A stretch of 35,869 nt of DNA. Origin: Gallionella sp. UBA4737. GTDB lineage: Bacteria > Pseudomonadota > Gammaproteobacteria > Burkholderiales > Gallionellaceae. The stretch spans positions 1 through 35,869 of the forward strand of contig DHIV01000030.1 in NCBI GenBank assembly GCA_002403995.1, written 5' to 3'. Below the pieces are notes generated by a model that saw only the letters and a list, made by a program, of their open reading frames with translations, searched no databases and was not told the origin of the DNA. This document shows positions 1 to 8,338 of this stretch, piece by piece. How positions within the stretch are numbered: position 1 is the first letter of the stretch; each line of letters opens with the position of its first letter. The position numbers and the translations under genes were made by a program.

Positions 1-602
1 ACTCCCGGTGCCAGGATGCTGTGCTCTTTGGAGTACAGGGCGGCAAAATAAAACAGGACTGCGGCCAGCATCCAGTACCAGCCGCCTCGCAGCAGGCCTT
101 CCAGGTAGACGCGCAGCATCAACAAGACGAACAAGGTCGCCATCAAAGTGGAGCGCTGGATGAGGTAAGCCACGCCATAGACGGCGACGGGGTGCAAAGC
201 AAAGATCAGCGCGCCAAAAAAAGCAAACCACACTAACGATGGCGGCATGTCATTTGAGGGATCGTTACTGGCCAGCGTCACCTGAAAAAGCCGCCGCAAG
301 AGGAAGAACAAAGCGATGGCATTGGCCGCGTGCAACATAACATTGCCCAGCCTGAGCCAGAATATATCGAGACCAAACCGCTCGGCCGTCCAGCTAAAGG
401 TCGCATAAGACAACCAGCGCAAATCAAGATTGAAATAGGCGTGGCTGTATTTCGCGACGTTTTCAGGGTTTAAAAAAAACTGGCGATCATCGAAAACGAA
501 AGGTGCGTGAATGGTTCTGGTTCTGGCGTAGAGTGCGATGACGGCCAGCAACAATAAGGCAATTTGCAGGTAGGGTTGGAAAGGCGTGTTCCTGTTCTTC
601 AT
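1..602 (-). CDS. GT-C type membrane glycosyltransferase-like protein, partial
   Basis: The first 200 residues are visible; the gene runs off the left edge. The start ATG at 602-600 is preceded by an AAGGG ribosome site. A hydrophobic segment lies at about residues 11-26, followed by a luminal-type loop with an Asp pair (FVFDD, D38-D39) and further hydrophobic segments. A motif reading HPVAVYGVAYLIQRSTLMA resembles the HPVxxE-V-RxxLL loop of TMTC / O-linked glycosyltransferase proteins and of membrane proteins that glycosylate pilins. By family it would transfer a sugar from a lipid carrier on the periplasmic side. A role in pilin glycosylation is only a guess from the pilus locus a few kb away. 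The C-terminal part, where TPR repeats often occur, cannot be seen. Confidence 0.7.
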   Translation of the reverse strand, partial: MKNRNTPFQPYLQIALLLLAVIALYARTRTIHAPFVFDDRQFFLNPENVAKYSHAYFNLDLRWLSYATFSWTAERFGLDIFWLRLGNVMLHAANAIALFFLLRRLFQVTLASNDPSNDMPPSLVWFAFFGALIFALHPVAVYGVAYLIQRSTLMATLFVLLMLRVYLEGLLRGGWYWMLAAVLFYFAALYSKEHSILAPG

Positions 603-819
603 CGCGAACCCTTGCTAATTCCAGATTTACATAATATGGGAGGCGGATTGCGAGCTGGCAATGCTAATTTTCCAGATTTGCAACAGCATGGAAAATCGCC
701 CGCATCCTCCGCATCTGCAAGGAGTACGACGCTATACATTTGCGCTTCGACCATTTTGGCGCAGGATGCAAGCAACCCTGCATGGCAATTGGCACAATCT
801 GCGAGTAAAAACCCCTGAC

Positions 820-2022
820 TTACTTGCTGGGATCGACCTCTTGATCTTTGCCGGGTTCGGTAGGGGCATGATCACCGACGGCTGGCGCCTGATCACCTGC
901 AGACGTTTTATTTTTATCTATCGCATTTTTGCCGATATAGCCATCTTCCTCAGCAAGGGCGGCAGGGCGGAACACGTCCACTTTACGGAAATACTGGTCC
1001 ACTACGTAAACCCGTCCGTCGTCGTCCACTGCAATACTGGAAGGGAGCGCAAATTTGGCTGGCCCGTCGCTGTTTGAACGGCCGCCTATGGCAAGAAGCA
1101 GTTGCCCCTGAGGATTAAATATCTGGAAATTGCCAAACGCGGCATCTATCACATAGACATTCCCGTCCTTATCCACAGCAGCTTCTTTAGGCCGAGAGAA
1201 TTCCCCTAATTGACGACCGATGGAACCGAATGCGCTGATGAACTTGCCGTCAGCAGTAAATTTCTGAACGCGGAAGTTGCCCCCGTCCACTACATATAGC
1301 GAGCCGTCTGGAGCGACTACCGCATCTCGTGGCAGGTTAAATTCGCCGTTCCCGGTGCCACGTTTGCCGATATCGAACAGATGCGCGCCGCTTTTCGCAT
1401 CGAATACCAGCACCTTATGTTCATTGGAGCTGCTGCCGCCGATATCCACCGCGTAAACGCGGGTCCCGTCAGGAGTAACGGCGATTCCTGCAGGTTTGGC
1501 AAATTCATCGGGAGTTCCAATATATCGCTGGAATTTTCCATCCCGGTTGTACACCACGATTTGTTTAAGCTTTCCGTCGAAAACGTAGAGAGTGCCCTGC
1601 TTGTCCACATCAATGCCCAACGGCATTTCTAACTTGCCTTGTCCGTTCTCGTCTTCATCCTCGCCGATATGGATAAATTTTCGTTCTGGAAAGTCGAACG
1701 CCTTCACATCGTGGTGCACCGTATCCCCCACGAACACCCGGCCGTGGTTCACCGCTATGCTATAAGGTTTGGAAAGGCCTTCCCCAAACACACGTTCTCC
1801 GGTCAGTGCGCGCCGGAGTTTGTCGGTGTCAGTATCCGGGTTGACGTCCGAACTGCTGTGTATTGAACGTTCGAAGTAAAAGCGCGGCTCGTCAGGAGGA
1901 GGAGGGAAAGTTAGATTGTCAGGAACCTTTTTTGTAGCCTCTTTTGAAGGTCCGGACATTGTGCAGCCGCCCAATGCAATAACAGCGGCGAAAATAATGA
2001 ATAGCAAGGGTCGTTTTGTCAT
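820..2022 (-). CDS. NHL-repeat beta-propeller lipoprotein
   Basis: A 400-residue protein starting at the ATG at 2022-2020, chosen because AGGA lies 6 nt upstream; an in-frame ATG at 2067 would add 15 residues before the signal peptide. The N-terminus is a lipoprotein signal with lipobox ALGGC (lipidated Cys20). The rest is a series of NHL repeats of about 45 residues, each with a YVVD- or YVID-like strand followed by a phrase such as FRVQKF or FQIFNP, predicting a six-bladed beta-propeller. The C-terminus is a charged, Asp/Glu/Lys-rich tail. NHL propellers usually act as binding scaffolds and some are enzymes; no catalytic residues can be assigned. It is divergent from three cytochrome c genes and probably acts with them at a membrane surface, which is inference. 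Confidence 0.82.
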   Translation of the reverse strand: MTKRPLLFIIFAAVIALGGCTMSGPSKEATKKVPDNLTFPPPPDEPRFYFERSIHSSSDVNPDTDTDKLRRALTGERVFGEGLSKPYSIAVNHGRVFVGDTVHHDVKAFDFPERKFIHIGEDEDENGQGKLEMPLGIDVDKQGTLYVFDGKLKQIVVYNRDGKFQRYIGTPDEFAKPAGIAVTPDGTRVYAVDIGGSSSNEHKVLVFDAKSGAHLFDIGKRGTGNGEFNLPRDAVVAPDGSLYVVDGGNFRVQKFTADGKFISAFGSIGRQLGEFSRPKEAAVDKDGNVYVIDAAFGNFQIFNPQGQLLLAIGGRSNSDGPAKFALPSSIAVDDDGRVYVVDQYFRKVDVFRPAALAEEDGYIGKNAIDKNKTSAGDQAPAVGDHAPTEPGKDQEVDPSK

Positions 2023-2095
2023 CTTCATTCCTGAAAGTTGGAGTCCACGCAAAGTTTGAGAATACACTCAAAATTGAAATTCATGCAAGTCACGG

Positions 2096-2111
2096 CTTGC
2101 ACAGGTGCAAG
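2096..2111. promoter_or_regulatory. palindrome in divergent intergenic region, possible operator
   Basis: CTTGCAC-AG-GTGCAAG is a perfect 7-bp inverted repeat with a 2-nt centre. It lies about 74 nt upstream of the lipoprotein start and 130 nt upstream of the first cytochrome start. A further GCAAG arm at 2085-2089 can pair with the same CTTGC, giving three related half-sites. The position between divergent genes suits a shared operator, but the regulator is unknown and no strong promoter hexamers were identified. Confidence 0.35.
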
Positions 2112-2242
2112 GGGCTGGCTGTGCATTTGCTATCGAGCAGGCGGGCATGATACCATTTTCCAATTTAGCGGATATCAATTCGTGCGGTATTTTTTCAAAA
2201 GTTTCCCTATAGCTCGAATCAATATGAGGTCTCAAATATATT

Positions 2243-2977
2243 ATGTATTCCAATCAAACTTTGACTGAAAAAAGCAAAAAGGCTGGGCGGCATTTTTCAG
2301 GGTGGTTGTTGATATCCCTGTTGCTTGGATATGTTGGAAGCGCGATAGCTGGCGAACACCACCACTTTATTCCAGGCGAGACACGCACCGGTGCTTATAT
2401 TTTCCACAATTACTGTTCAGTTTGCCACGGTGACAGGGGGGATGGTCAAAGCCGTGCAAAAGATGGATTGGATCCGCCGCCGAGGAATTATACAACTCCC
2501 GAATCTGCCATCGAGTTGACGCGCGAACGTATGATTCATTCGGTTACTAATGGACGTCCCGGCACCGCCATGATTGCATGGGGATCCGAGCTCAGCGCGG
2601 CGGAAATCGAGAATGTGGTGGATTATGTGCGCAAGACCTTTATGAAGCTTGGCAACAACTCCGCAGCACATACGGTTCCGGACAGTAAGCTCCTGGCAAG
2701 CCGCGGCGGAGTGTTATATATGCAGAGTTGCGCGATGTGCCACGGCGAGACGGGTGCAAGGGATACTACGGGAAGAATGCAGCCTCCACCGAGGGATTTT
2801 ACCTCACCGGCCGTTATTGCCGAGTTGACACGCAAGCGCATGATCGCCTCCATCACCGATGGGCGGCCGGGCACTGCGATGATGGGCTATGGCTCCCAAC
2901 TGAGTCAGGGCGATATTGAGGCCATAGTGGACTTTATTCAGAGTGCCTTCATGTCCGGTTCCACGCCGAAGCAATAA
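2243..2977 (+). CDS. dihaem cytochrome c, two tandem class I-like domains
   Basis: A 244-residue secreted or anchored cytochrome. A hydrophobic segment at about residues 20-37, ending SAIAG, is a signal peptide or anchor. Haem sites are CSVCH (58-62) and CAMCH (163-167). Each is followed by the same module: a PPPR-N/D-F/Y-T phrase, LTRxRM, then GRPGTAM, whose Met is the likely distal haem ligand, then a terminal helix. The protein is therefore a tandem duplication of one monohaem domain. It is first in a tight run of three cytochrome genes. The only Shine-Dalgarno-like sequence (GAGG at 2226-2229) lies 13 nt from the ATG, further than usual, so an in-frame TTG at residue 7 is a weak alternative. 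Its electron donor and acceptor are unknown. Confidence 0.85.
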   Translation: MYSNQTLTEKSKKAGRHFSGWLLISLLLGYVGSAIAGEHHHFIPGETRTGAYIFHNYCSVCHGDRGDGQSRAKDGLDPPPRNYTTPESAIELTRERMIHSVTNGRPGTAMIAWGSELSAAEIENVVDYVRKTFMKLGNNSAAHTVPDSKLLASRGGVLYMQSCAMCHGETGARDTTGRMQPPPRDFTSPAVIAELTRKRMIASITDGRPGTAMMGYGSQLSQGDIEAIVDFIQSAFMSGSTPKQ

Positions 2978-2980
2978 ATC

Positions 2981-3478
2981 ATGAAGAAAGTCGTGATTGC
3001 GACACTGCTGATTGCTTTGGCTGCCGCACTTCTGCTGTTCGTTTTCGTTAAGAAGCCTGCCAAAGCAGTTGCGGAATCTGCACCTTCTGTTGCCGTGATT
3101 GGCAAAGCCCATGCGCAGTCTGCAACTGCCATCGCGGATATGTCATTGCCCATGCCGCTGGGGCTCAAGGGCGACCCTGACAAAGGCAGAATTTTTTTCA
3201 TGGGCAACTGTTTCACTTGCCACGGTGTAAGTGGCGACGGAAACGGCCCGCGTGCTTATTTCATCACGCCGCCACCCCGCGATTTCCTGCTTGAGACATC
3301 ACGGCAAAGATTGAATCGGCCGGTGCTGTTCGAGGCCATTACCAATGGCCGGATCGGCACCAATATGCCGGCCTGGGGCAAGGTATTGAGTAGCCAGGAA
3401 ATCGCTAATGTTGCCGAATTTGTGTTCCAGAATTTCATCCATCCAGTTCAGGAGAATAAGGGAAGCAACAATAAATGA
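2981..3478 (+). CDS. membrane-anchored monohaem cytochrome c
   Basis: A 165-residue protein with an N-terminal membrane segment (about residues 4-23) followed by Lys-Lys, suggesting an uncleaved anchor or a signal peptide. The single haem site is CFTCH (77-81). Then come GDGNGP, TPPPRDF and NGRIGTNMPAW, where the Met is the likely sixth ligand. This is the same domain module found twice in the upstream gene, with the Met motif changed from GRPGTAM to GRIGTNM. It begins 3 nt after the previous stop without a strong ribosome site, so translational coupling is likely. Its stop overlaps the next start (ATGA at 3475-3478). Confidence 0.83.
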   Translation: MKKVVIATLLIALAAALLLFVFVKKPAKAVAESAPSVAVIGKAHAQSATAIADMSLPMPLGLKGDPDKGRIFFMGNCFTCHGVSGDGNGPRAYFITPPPRDFLLETSRQRLNRPVLFEAITNGRIGTNMPAWGKVLSSQEIANVAEFVFQNFIHPVQENKGSNNK

Positions 3479-4524
3479 AAAGCCTCGTTCTGCTGGCTGC
3501 GGCCATGGTCGCGCTGGGGGGATGTTCCAAGTCCGAACCGCCTTCAAGCGGGAAGGGCGCCCTGCCACAGAGTCAGGCAGGGGCGGCTGGCAGTGCAGCA
3601 ACTACGGAAGATTTGGAATTGGGCAGGCGCATCTACAATTTCCGCTGTTACTACTGCCATGGTTATTCCGGTAATGCACATACGTTGGCCGCAACCTTTC
3701 TTAATCCCAAACCGGTAGATTTCACCAGTATCTCGCCCGGTACATTAACCAGGGAGCGCATGTTGCAATCCGTCCAGTCGGGCCGCCCGGGCACTGCCAT
3801 GATGAGTTTCGCCAGCGTTTTGCAGCCCAATGAGATCTCTGCGGTGACGGATTTTGTGCGGCATGAATTCATGGTCGCAAAGGCGGAAAACACCCGCTAC
3901 CATACCGAAGCAAACGGCTGGTTCAACCATGAGAGATATGCTGCCGCGTTTCCTTTTGCTCTCGGCGAAATTCCGCTGGATACTCCCTGGGAGCAGCTTA
4001 CCCCTCAACAGGCCGACGGCAAGCGGTTGTTCATGACTTCCTGCGTGAGTTGCCATGATCGTGCCCGGGAGAACAACGAAGACACGCATTGGGAATCGAG
4101 CGCCGTGTCCTATCCGCGCAACCAGTATTCTCCGGGGGACCAACTGGATGCCAAAAAAAATAGCCCGCCGGTGGATGCCATGACCAGCGCCACTCCATAC
4201 CATTTGCACGATCAACCTCCCAAACTGGTGGGGTTGACCGAAACCGAACAGCGCGGCGAGACGCTATTTCAGCAGAACTGCGCCTTCTGTCACGCCGCCG
4301 ATGGCACGGCGCGCAACTGGATCGGCAGCTTCATGGAACCTCACCCGCGCAACCTGACCAAATCCGCGGCGATGGACAGCATGACCAGGACGCGTTTAAG
4401 AACCGTGATACGCGAAGGGCTGCCGGGCACTTCCATGCCGGCATGGAAATCGGTATTGTCGGAGCAGCAGGTAGAGGATGTCATCGCCTATGTGGCGCGC
4501 GCTTTCCATCCTCTCCCGCCTTAA
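3475..4524 (+). CDS. trihaem cytochrome c lipoprotein
   Basis: A 349-residue protein with a lipoprotein signal, lipobox ALGGC (Cys17), so it is probably tethered to a membrane from the periplasm. Haem sites are CYYCH (58-62), CVSCH (190-194) and CAFCH (269-273). The first and third are followed by the Met-bearing module seen upstream (GRPGTAM and GLPGTSM). The middle haem sits in a different segment rich in Asn, His and acidic residues with no obvious Met partner, so its sixth ligand may be a His. The start overlaps the previous stop by 4 nt. The stop is 5 nt before cysS, which may place a tRNA synthetase in the same transcript. Confidence 0.85.
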   Translation: MKSLVLLAAAMVALGGCSKSEPPSSGKGALPQSQAGAAGSAATTEDLELGRRIYNFRCYYCHGYSGNAHTLAATFLNPKPVDFTSISPGTLTRERMLQSVQSGRPGTAMMSFASVLQPNEISAVTDFVRHEFMVAKAENTRYHTEANGWFNHERYAAAFPFALGEIPLDTPWEQLTPQQADGKRLFMTSCVSCHDRARENNEDTHWESSAVSYPRNQYSPGDQLDAKKNSPPVDAMTSATPYHLHDQPPKLVGLTETEQRGETLFQQNCAFCHAADGTARNWIGSFMEPHPRNLTKSAAMDSMTRTRLRTVIREGLPGTSMPAWKSVLSEQQVEDVIAYVARAFHPLPP

Positions 4525-4529
4525 TCATC

Positions 4530-5981
4530 ATGCTGAAGATCTACAACACGCTGGCGCGTGACAAACAGGAATTCGTGCCCATAGCTCCTGGCAAGGTCGG
4601 CATGTACGTGTGCGGCATGACGGTATACGACTATTGCCACCTCGGCCATGCGCGCGTGCTGGTGGTATTCGACATGGTTTACCGCTGGCTCAAGGCGAGC
4701 GGCTACGACGTAAATTACGTGCGCAACATCACCGACATCGACGACAAGATCATCAAACGCGCGGCGGAGAACGGCGAGTCTATTCATGCGCTCACCGCGC
4801 GCTTCATCGCCGCGATGCACGAAGATGCCGATGCGCTGGGCGTACTGCACCCAGACCATGAGCCGCGCGCCACGCAATACGTGCCGGAGATGCTGGAGAT
4901 GATCGCGCGTCTCGAACAGAACGGATTGGCCTACCGTGCAGCTGATGGCGATGTGAATTACGCGGTGCGCAAATTTCCCGGTTACGGCAAACTTTCCGGA
5001 AAATCGCTGGAAGACCTGCGCGCCGGCGAGCGAGTCGATGTAGCCGAAGGCAAGAACGACCCGCTCGACTTTGTACTGTGGAAACACGCGAAGGAACAGG
5101 AAACCGACGAAGTGAAGTGGGATTCGCCTTGGGGCAAGGGCCGCCCCGGCTGGCATATCGAATGTTCGGCGATGGGTTCAAAATTGCTCGGCAAGCATTT
5201 CGACATCCACGGCGGCGGCGCGGACCTGCAGTTCCCGCATCACGAGAACGAGATCGCCCAGAGCGAGGGCGCGCACCGGTGCAAATTTGTGAACTACTGG
5301 ATGCACAACGGTTTCGTCAATGTCGACAAGGAAAAGATGTCCAAGAGCCTGGGCAACTTTTTTACGATACGCGAGGTGCTGAAGAAATACGATGCCGAAG
5401 TGATAAGATTTTTTATTCTGCGCGCGCATTACCGCAGCCCGCTGAACTATTCCGACGTGCATCTGGATGACGCGAAGCAATCGTTGAGTCGTCTCTACAC
5501 GGCATTAAAAAATGTGCCTACAGAAGGAAAGTCTATAGTTGATTGGAGCGAACCACATGCGCAACGTTTCAAGGCGGCGATGGACGACGATTTCAATACG
5601 GCAGATGCGATGGCGGTGTTGTTCGATCTGGCCAACCAAGTAAATGCTACCAAGTCGGTTGCTGTAGCGACACAGTTGAAGGCGTTGGCCGGAGTGCTGG
5701 GGTTGCTGCAGCGCGATCCACAGCAATTCCTGCAAGGTGTTCCTACCAAGCATTATGTGTTGCCACTTGAAGCAGGAAATTATGAAGTCGTCGGTGGGGA
5801 AGCGAAGTTTGAATTTACTCCGGGCGGCTTAAGCAAGAGCGTCGAACAGTACATCGAAGATCGTGCTGCCGCCAAGCTAGCCAAGAACTACTCCGAGGCG
5901 GATCGTATCCGCAAGGAACTATTGGCTGCCGGTATCGTGCTGGAAGACAGCGCATCCGGCACCACCTGGCGGCGCGCCTGA
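4530..5981 (+). CDS. cysS: cysteinyl-tRNA synthetase
   Basis: Charges tRNA-Cys with cysteine in the cytoplasm. The start at 4530 gives the usual N-terminus MLKIYNTLARDKQEF and 483 residues, near the family's normal 460-480. The in-frame opening at 4443 lies inside the cytochrome gene and is rejected. Visible motifs are the zinc/cysteine-binding Cys28 in YVCGMTVYD, the class I HIGH signature as HLGH (37-40), WHIECSAM and GGADLQFPHHENEIAQ with further zinc ligands, and KMSKS (269-273). The C-terminal helical tRNA-binding region ends with the DRIRKELLAAGIVLED phrase typical of CysRS. The gene is convergent with the pilin-like gene that ends 10 nt downstream, and no terminator hairpin is obvious between them. 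Confidence 0.97.
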   Translation: MLKIYNTLARDKQEFVPIAPGKVGMYVCGMTVYDYCHLGHARVLVVFDMVYRWLKASGYDVNYVRNITDIDDKIIKRAAENGESIHALTARFIAAMHEDADALGVLHPDHEPRATQYVPEMLEMIARLEQNGLAYRAADGDVNYAVRKFPGYGKLSGKSLEDLRAGERVDVAEGKNDPLDFVLWKHAKEQETDEVKWDSPWGKGRPGWHIECSAMGSKLLGKHFDIHGGGADLQFPHHENEIAQSEGAHRCKFVNYWMHNGFVNVDKEKMSKSLGNFFTIREVLKKYDAEVIRFFILRAHYRSPLNYSDVHLDDAKQSLSRLYTALKNVPTEGKSIVDWSEPHAQRFKAAMDDDFNTADAMAVLFDLANQVNATKSVAVATQLKALAGVLGLLQRDPQQFLQGVPTKHYVLPLEAGNYEVVGGEAKFEFTPGGLSKSVEQYIEDRAAAKLAKNYSEADRIRKELLAAGIVLEDSASGTTWRRA

Positions 5982-5991
5982 AACAATAAAT

Positions 5992-6726
5992 CTACGGCAG
6001 CATGCCTGCTTGCACCATGCGATTGTACAGGATGTTGGGTGATATCCAGTCAACCAGGTCATCGAAGGTCGCGGTGGTTAAGTGACTGACAAACACCCGG
6101 TCGTTGTCGGCACTGTTAGGATTAGGATTGGCTGCTTCATCGGGGCTTGTTCCTCCACCTCCGCCGTTCTTTCCTGTAGAGTAAATAACTACTGGCACAC
6201 CTGGACTGGAAGTGAGTGCGGCACCTGAGGCGCAACTCGAAGTGCTAATGCCGGTGGCAGTGGAGCACACGAGCAGATTCGGGGCAAGGGCGGAAAGTCC
6301 GCCGGTAATTATTCCACCTGTTTTGGTGAATGCATAACTGTTGGCGGATGTAACCGCGTAGTGGATACGGTTGCCCCATGCGTCGATGGCATAGCCCTGG
6401 CTATTTACCGGAGTGAGCCCCAGGGTCGCTGCAGGTACAAACCCATTATAAAAGTTCGAACAGTTGCCGTTGATCGCGACCCCTCCGAAAGCGAAGCTTT
6501 CAGTACCATTGCTGGTAGAGGATGCAGGGCAAGGCAGCCGGCCATTGACAATGGCGTAACCGATGAGCGCTTGCTTGATGTCGGACAAGGTTTTTTGTGT
6601 GTCTGAGACGTTACGCTGATCCATCTGCGCAGTGAGCGGAATCAACATACCGCCCAGCAACACCCCGACTATCACCAGTACGATCGCTATTTCCAACAAG
6701 CTGAAGCCGCAATTCTGTTTTTTCAT
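5992..6726 (-). CDS. type IV pilin-like protein with LPCP motif
   Basis: A 244-residue prepilin. The chosen ATG (6726-6724) has GAGG 6 nt upstream; an ATG 12 nt earlier is possible, and a longer in-frame opening to 6924 lies inside the preceding gene. The N-terminus is a classical type III signal: a short Lys-containing leader, cleavage G7|F8, Glu at mature position 5 (E12) and a hydrophobic helix (LLEIAIVLVIVGVLLGG). The globular part holds GRLPCPAS, an NxxCSNF segment, TLGL and DAWGNRIHYAV, then a Cys pair and a Gly/Asn-rich loop. It is much larger than a typical MshA (about 170), so a minor or tip subunit is more likely than the major pilin. It is last in the pilus operon and shares its LPCP block with the upstream gene. 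Confidence 0.8.
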   Translation of the reverse strand: MKKQNCGFSLLEIAIVLVIVGVLLGGMLIPLTAQMDQRNVSDTQKTLSDIKQALIGYAIVNGRLPCPASSTSNGTESFAFGGVAINGNCSNFYNGFVPAATLGLTPVNSQGYAIDAWGNRIHYAVTSANSYAFTKTGGIITGGLSALAPNLLVCSTATGISTSSCASGAALTSSPGVPVVIYSTGKNGGGGGTSPDEAANPNPNSADNDRVFVSHLTTATFDDLVDWISPNILYNRMVQAGMLP

Positions 6727-6739
6727 AGCGGGCCTCATG

Positions 6740-7936
6740 TTACGGCAAATGGTAAAGCCGGTCCCGGTCCAGGGCTTTCGAGGTGGGAGTGACATAGAGA
6801 TCATTCGCATCGTCATTGTTTTCGGAGTCTTCCAGATAATCGGATAGCGTGATAACCGAGCGTACCAGCGTTCCGATGGGTGTTCCAGGCATGAAAAACA
6901 GTGCCCGAACTCCGTTGACGCCATCCACGCTCAGCGTGTTGTTAACGCAACTGGTACAATCTCCGGCATGTGACGTGTAGTTCTCCGCTACGCTGTAGTA
7001 GATCAGCGTGTACCATTGGTTGTTCAAAAACCACGGAGCGGGGTTGCCAACGGGCCAGTTAGGTGTCGAATAACTGCCGCTTGCAGTCGCAACATCAGGC
7101 AGCCATCCTCGATTCAACCCGTAATTGGAATTGTAATCGGCGGACTGCGCTACGGAGTCCGCCCATGGATAGTAGCCGTTGGTGTTGTAGTAGTTGTTAA
7201 GCACCCGTTTTACCTCGCTGGCCACCCGTTGTTCAACCGGGGGCATCAGGCTTTTGGTGGTGATGATGAGGAGCTGGTCGTTGAAGGTTGCGGATTTTGC
7301 GCCTGCAATAAAGGGTCCGCTGGCGACAGAATTGTTCCAGCTGTTGGCAATGTCCAGGTAGTTTGCCGCGTTGGTTTGTTGAGCAACTGTGCCACGGGTC
7401 TGTGAGCCGATGGGGCTGCCCGGCGAGAATATTACAGCAACTGCGTTGTAGCCTGGCTGGGTCTGCAGGGATACACCATCGGCGTTGTATACCACAAGCG
7501 TACCCTTGGTGTTGCTATTGAGGGGGCTGGCCGAATTGTCGTCACGAAAAGCAGGTGACAGTGCATACCACAACCGTTCGCCGCTTGCGTCACGCAGATC
7601 TGGCAAACCAAGAGTTATCCACGGCAGCCTGCCGATATAACTGGGGCAGTTATTCCCTGACAGCAATTCGGCGGAGCCATCATTGTTGGTATCCGGACAA
7701 GGCAGGCTACCCGGTATGCTGCTGTCATTCACTGCACGCCCAATCAGCGCATCCTTGGCTTGTGCCATCACATCGAAGTTTGTTTTTTTTCGCGCATTCT
7801 CCAGCGCGGTGATACTAAGCGAGCTTATCAGCGCAGCGGCAAGGCCCGCTACAATAATCACCAGCAAGATCATTAATGCTCCGCCGCGCTGTCTGTAGCG
7901 GCCAAGCTTGAAAATGATGATGCATTGGGTGGGCAT
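6740..7936 (-). CDS. large pilin-like / PilX-like minor subunit
   Basis: A 398-residue protein with an N-terminal hydrophobic helix after RQRGG (ALMILLVIIVAGLAAAL), resembling PilX-type minor pilins. Cleavage would fall after G19; the mature position 5 is Leu, not Glu, so it is a non-canonical prepilin or an uncleaved anchor. The body holds LPCPDTNNDG, NCPSYIGRLPWITLGL and GERLWYAL, matching the order of motifs in the downstream pilin-like protein, and a second half with a CTSC pair. AGGA lies 9 nt before the ATG. It starts 3 nt after mshK stops and ends 13 nt before the next gene's start. It probably belongs to the pilus tip or initiation complex; this is inference. Confidence 0.72.
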   Translation of the reverse strand: MPTQCIIIFKLGRYRQRGGALMILLVIIVAGLAAALISSLSITALENARKKTNFDVMAQAKDALIGRAVNDSSIPGSLPCPDTNNDGSAELLSGNNCPSYIGRLPWITLGLPDLRDASGERLWYALSPAFRDDNSASPLNSNTKGTLVVYNADGVSLQTQPGYNAVAVIFSPGSPIGSQTRGTVAQQTNAANYLDIANSWNNSVASGPFIAGAKSATFNDQLLIITTKSLMPPVEQRVASEVKRVLNNYYNTNGYYPWADSVAQSADYNSNYGLNRGWLPDVATASGSYSTPNWPVGNPAPWFLNNQWYTLIYYSVAENYTSHAGDCTSCVNNTLSVDGVNGVRALFFMPGTPIGTLVRSVITLSDYLEDSENNDDANDLYVTPTSKALDRDRLYHLP

Positions 7937-7939
7937 GAT

Positions 7940-8338
7940 TTATTTCCTGGGGGCATCTTGTTTTGGCATGTCCGGCACAGTCGTGTCCGGTTCTGCCGAT
8001 GGATTCAGCAATAGGCGCTGACCGACCTTGAGTTTGACCGATTTTTTTTGCCCGGGTAGCGGAACCGGTACGCTATCCGGCGACTGTTCATCGCTGCGCC
8101 CGGCCGCTTGGGGTACGCCGTTGATCCACGCGGTACGTTTACCGCCATGCTTTTGCACGATGCCGTTCAGCATCAGCGCGTGATCGTAATTGTCGGATGG
8201 CGCCTCTCGAGCATAACTGTAATCAAACTGTTTGCGTTGTTCCGGGGTGAAAAATAACCGGCCCAATTCTTCGGCGTTGGTGAGCGCCGAAACCGTCAAG
8301 GCAAAGGCACACAGGACAATTTTAAGAATTGATCTCAT
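7940..8338 (-). CDS. mshK: MshK-like pilus biogenesis protein
   Basis: A 132-residue exported protein. The start is the ATG at 8338 that overlaps the mshJ stop (ATGA); the in-frame ATG at 8383 lies inside mshJ. The signal peptide runs to ALTNA with mature start near EELGR. The mature part has LGRLFFTPEQRKQFD, then LNGIVQKHGGKRTAWINGV and a KVGQRLLLNP phrase, the pattern of small pilus or T2SS accessory proteins (MshK/GspC-like: a short conserved domain binding partners in the periplasm). Identification rests on this pattern and its position right after mshJ. It ends in a Pro/Asp/Lys-rich tail. Confidence 0.7.
   Translation of the reverse strand: MRSILKIVLCAFALTVSALTNAEELGRLFFTPEQRKQFDYSYAREAPSDNYDHALMLNGIVQKHGGKRTAWINGVPQAAGRSDEQSPDSVPVPLPGQKKSVKLKVGQRLLLNPSAEPDTTVPDMPKQDAPRK

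Noticed and set aside
4443..4529. Upstream in-frame extension of cysS
   Set aside because: It lies inside the cytochrome gene in another frame and precedes the conserved MLKIYNTL start of CysRS; the start at 4530 gives the normal length.
6727..6924. Long N-terminal extension of the pilin-like protein
   Set aside because: It overlaps the preceding gene and would put 66 residues before a type III signal that normally has a short leader.
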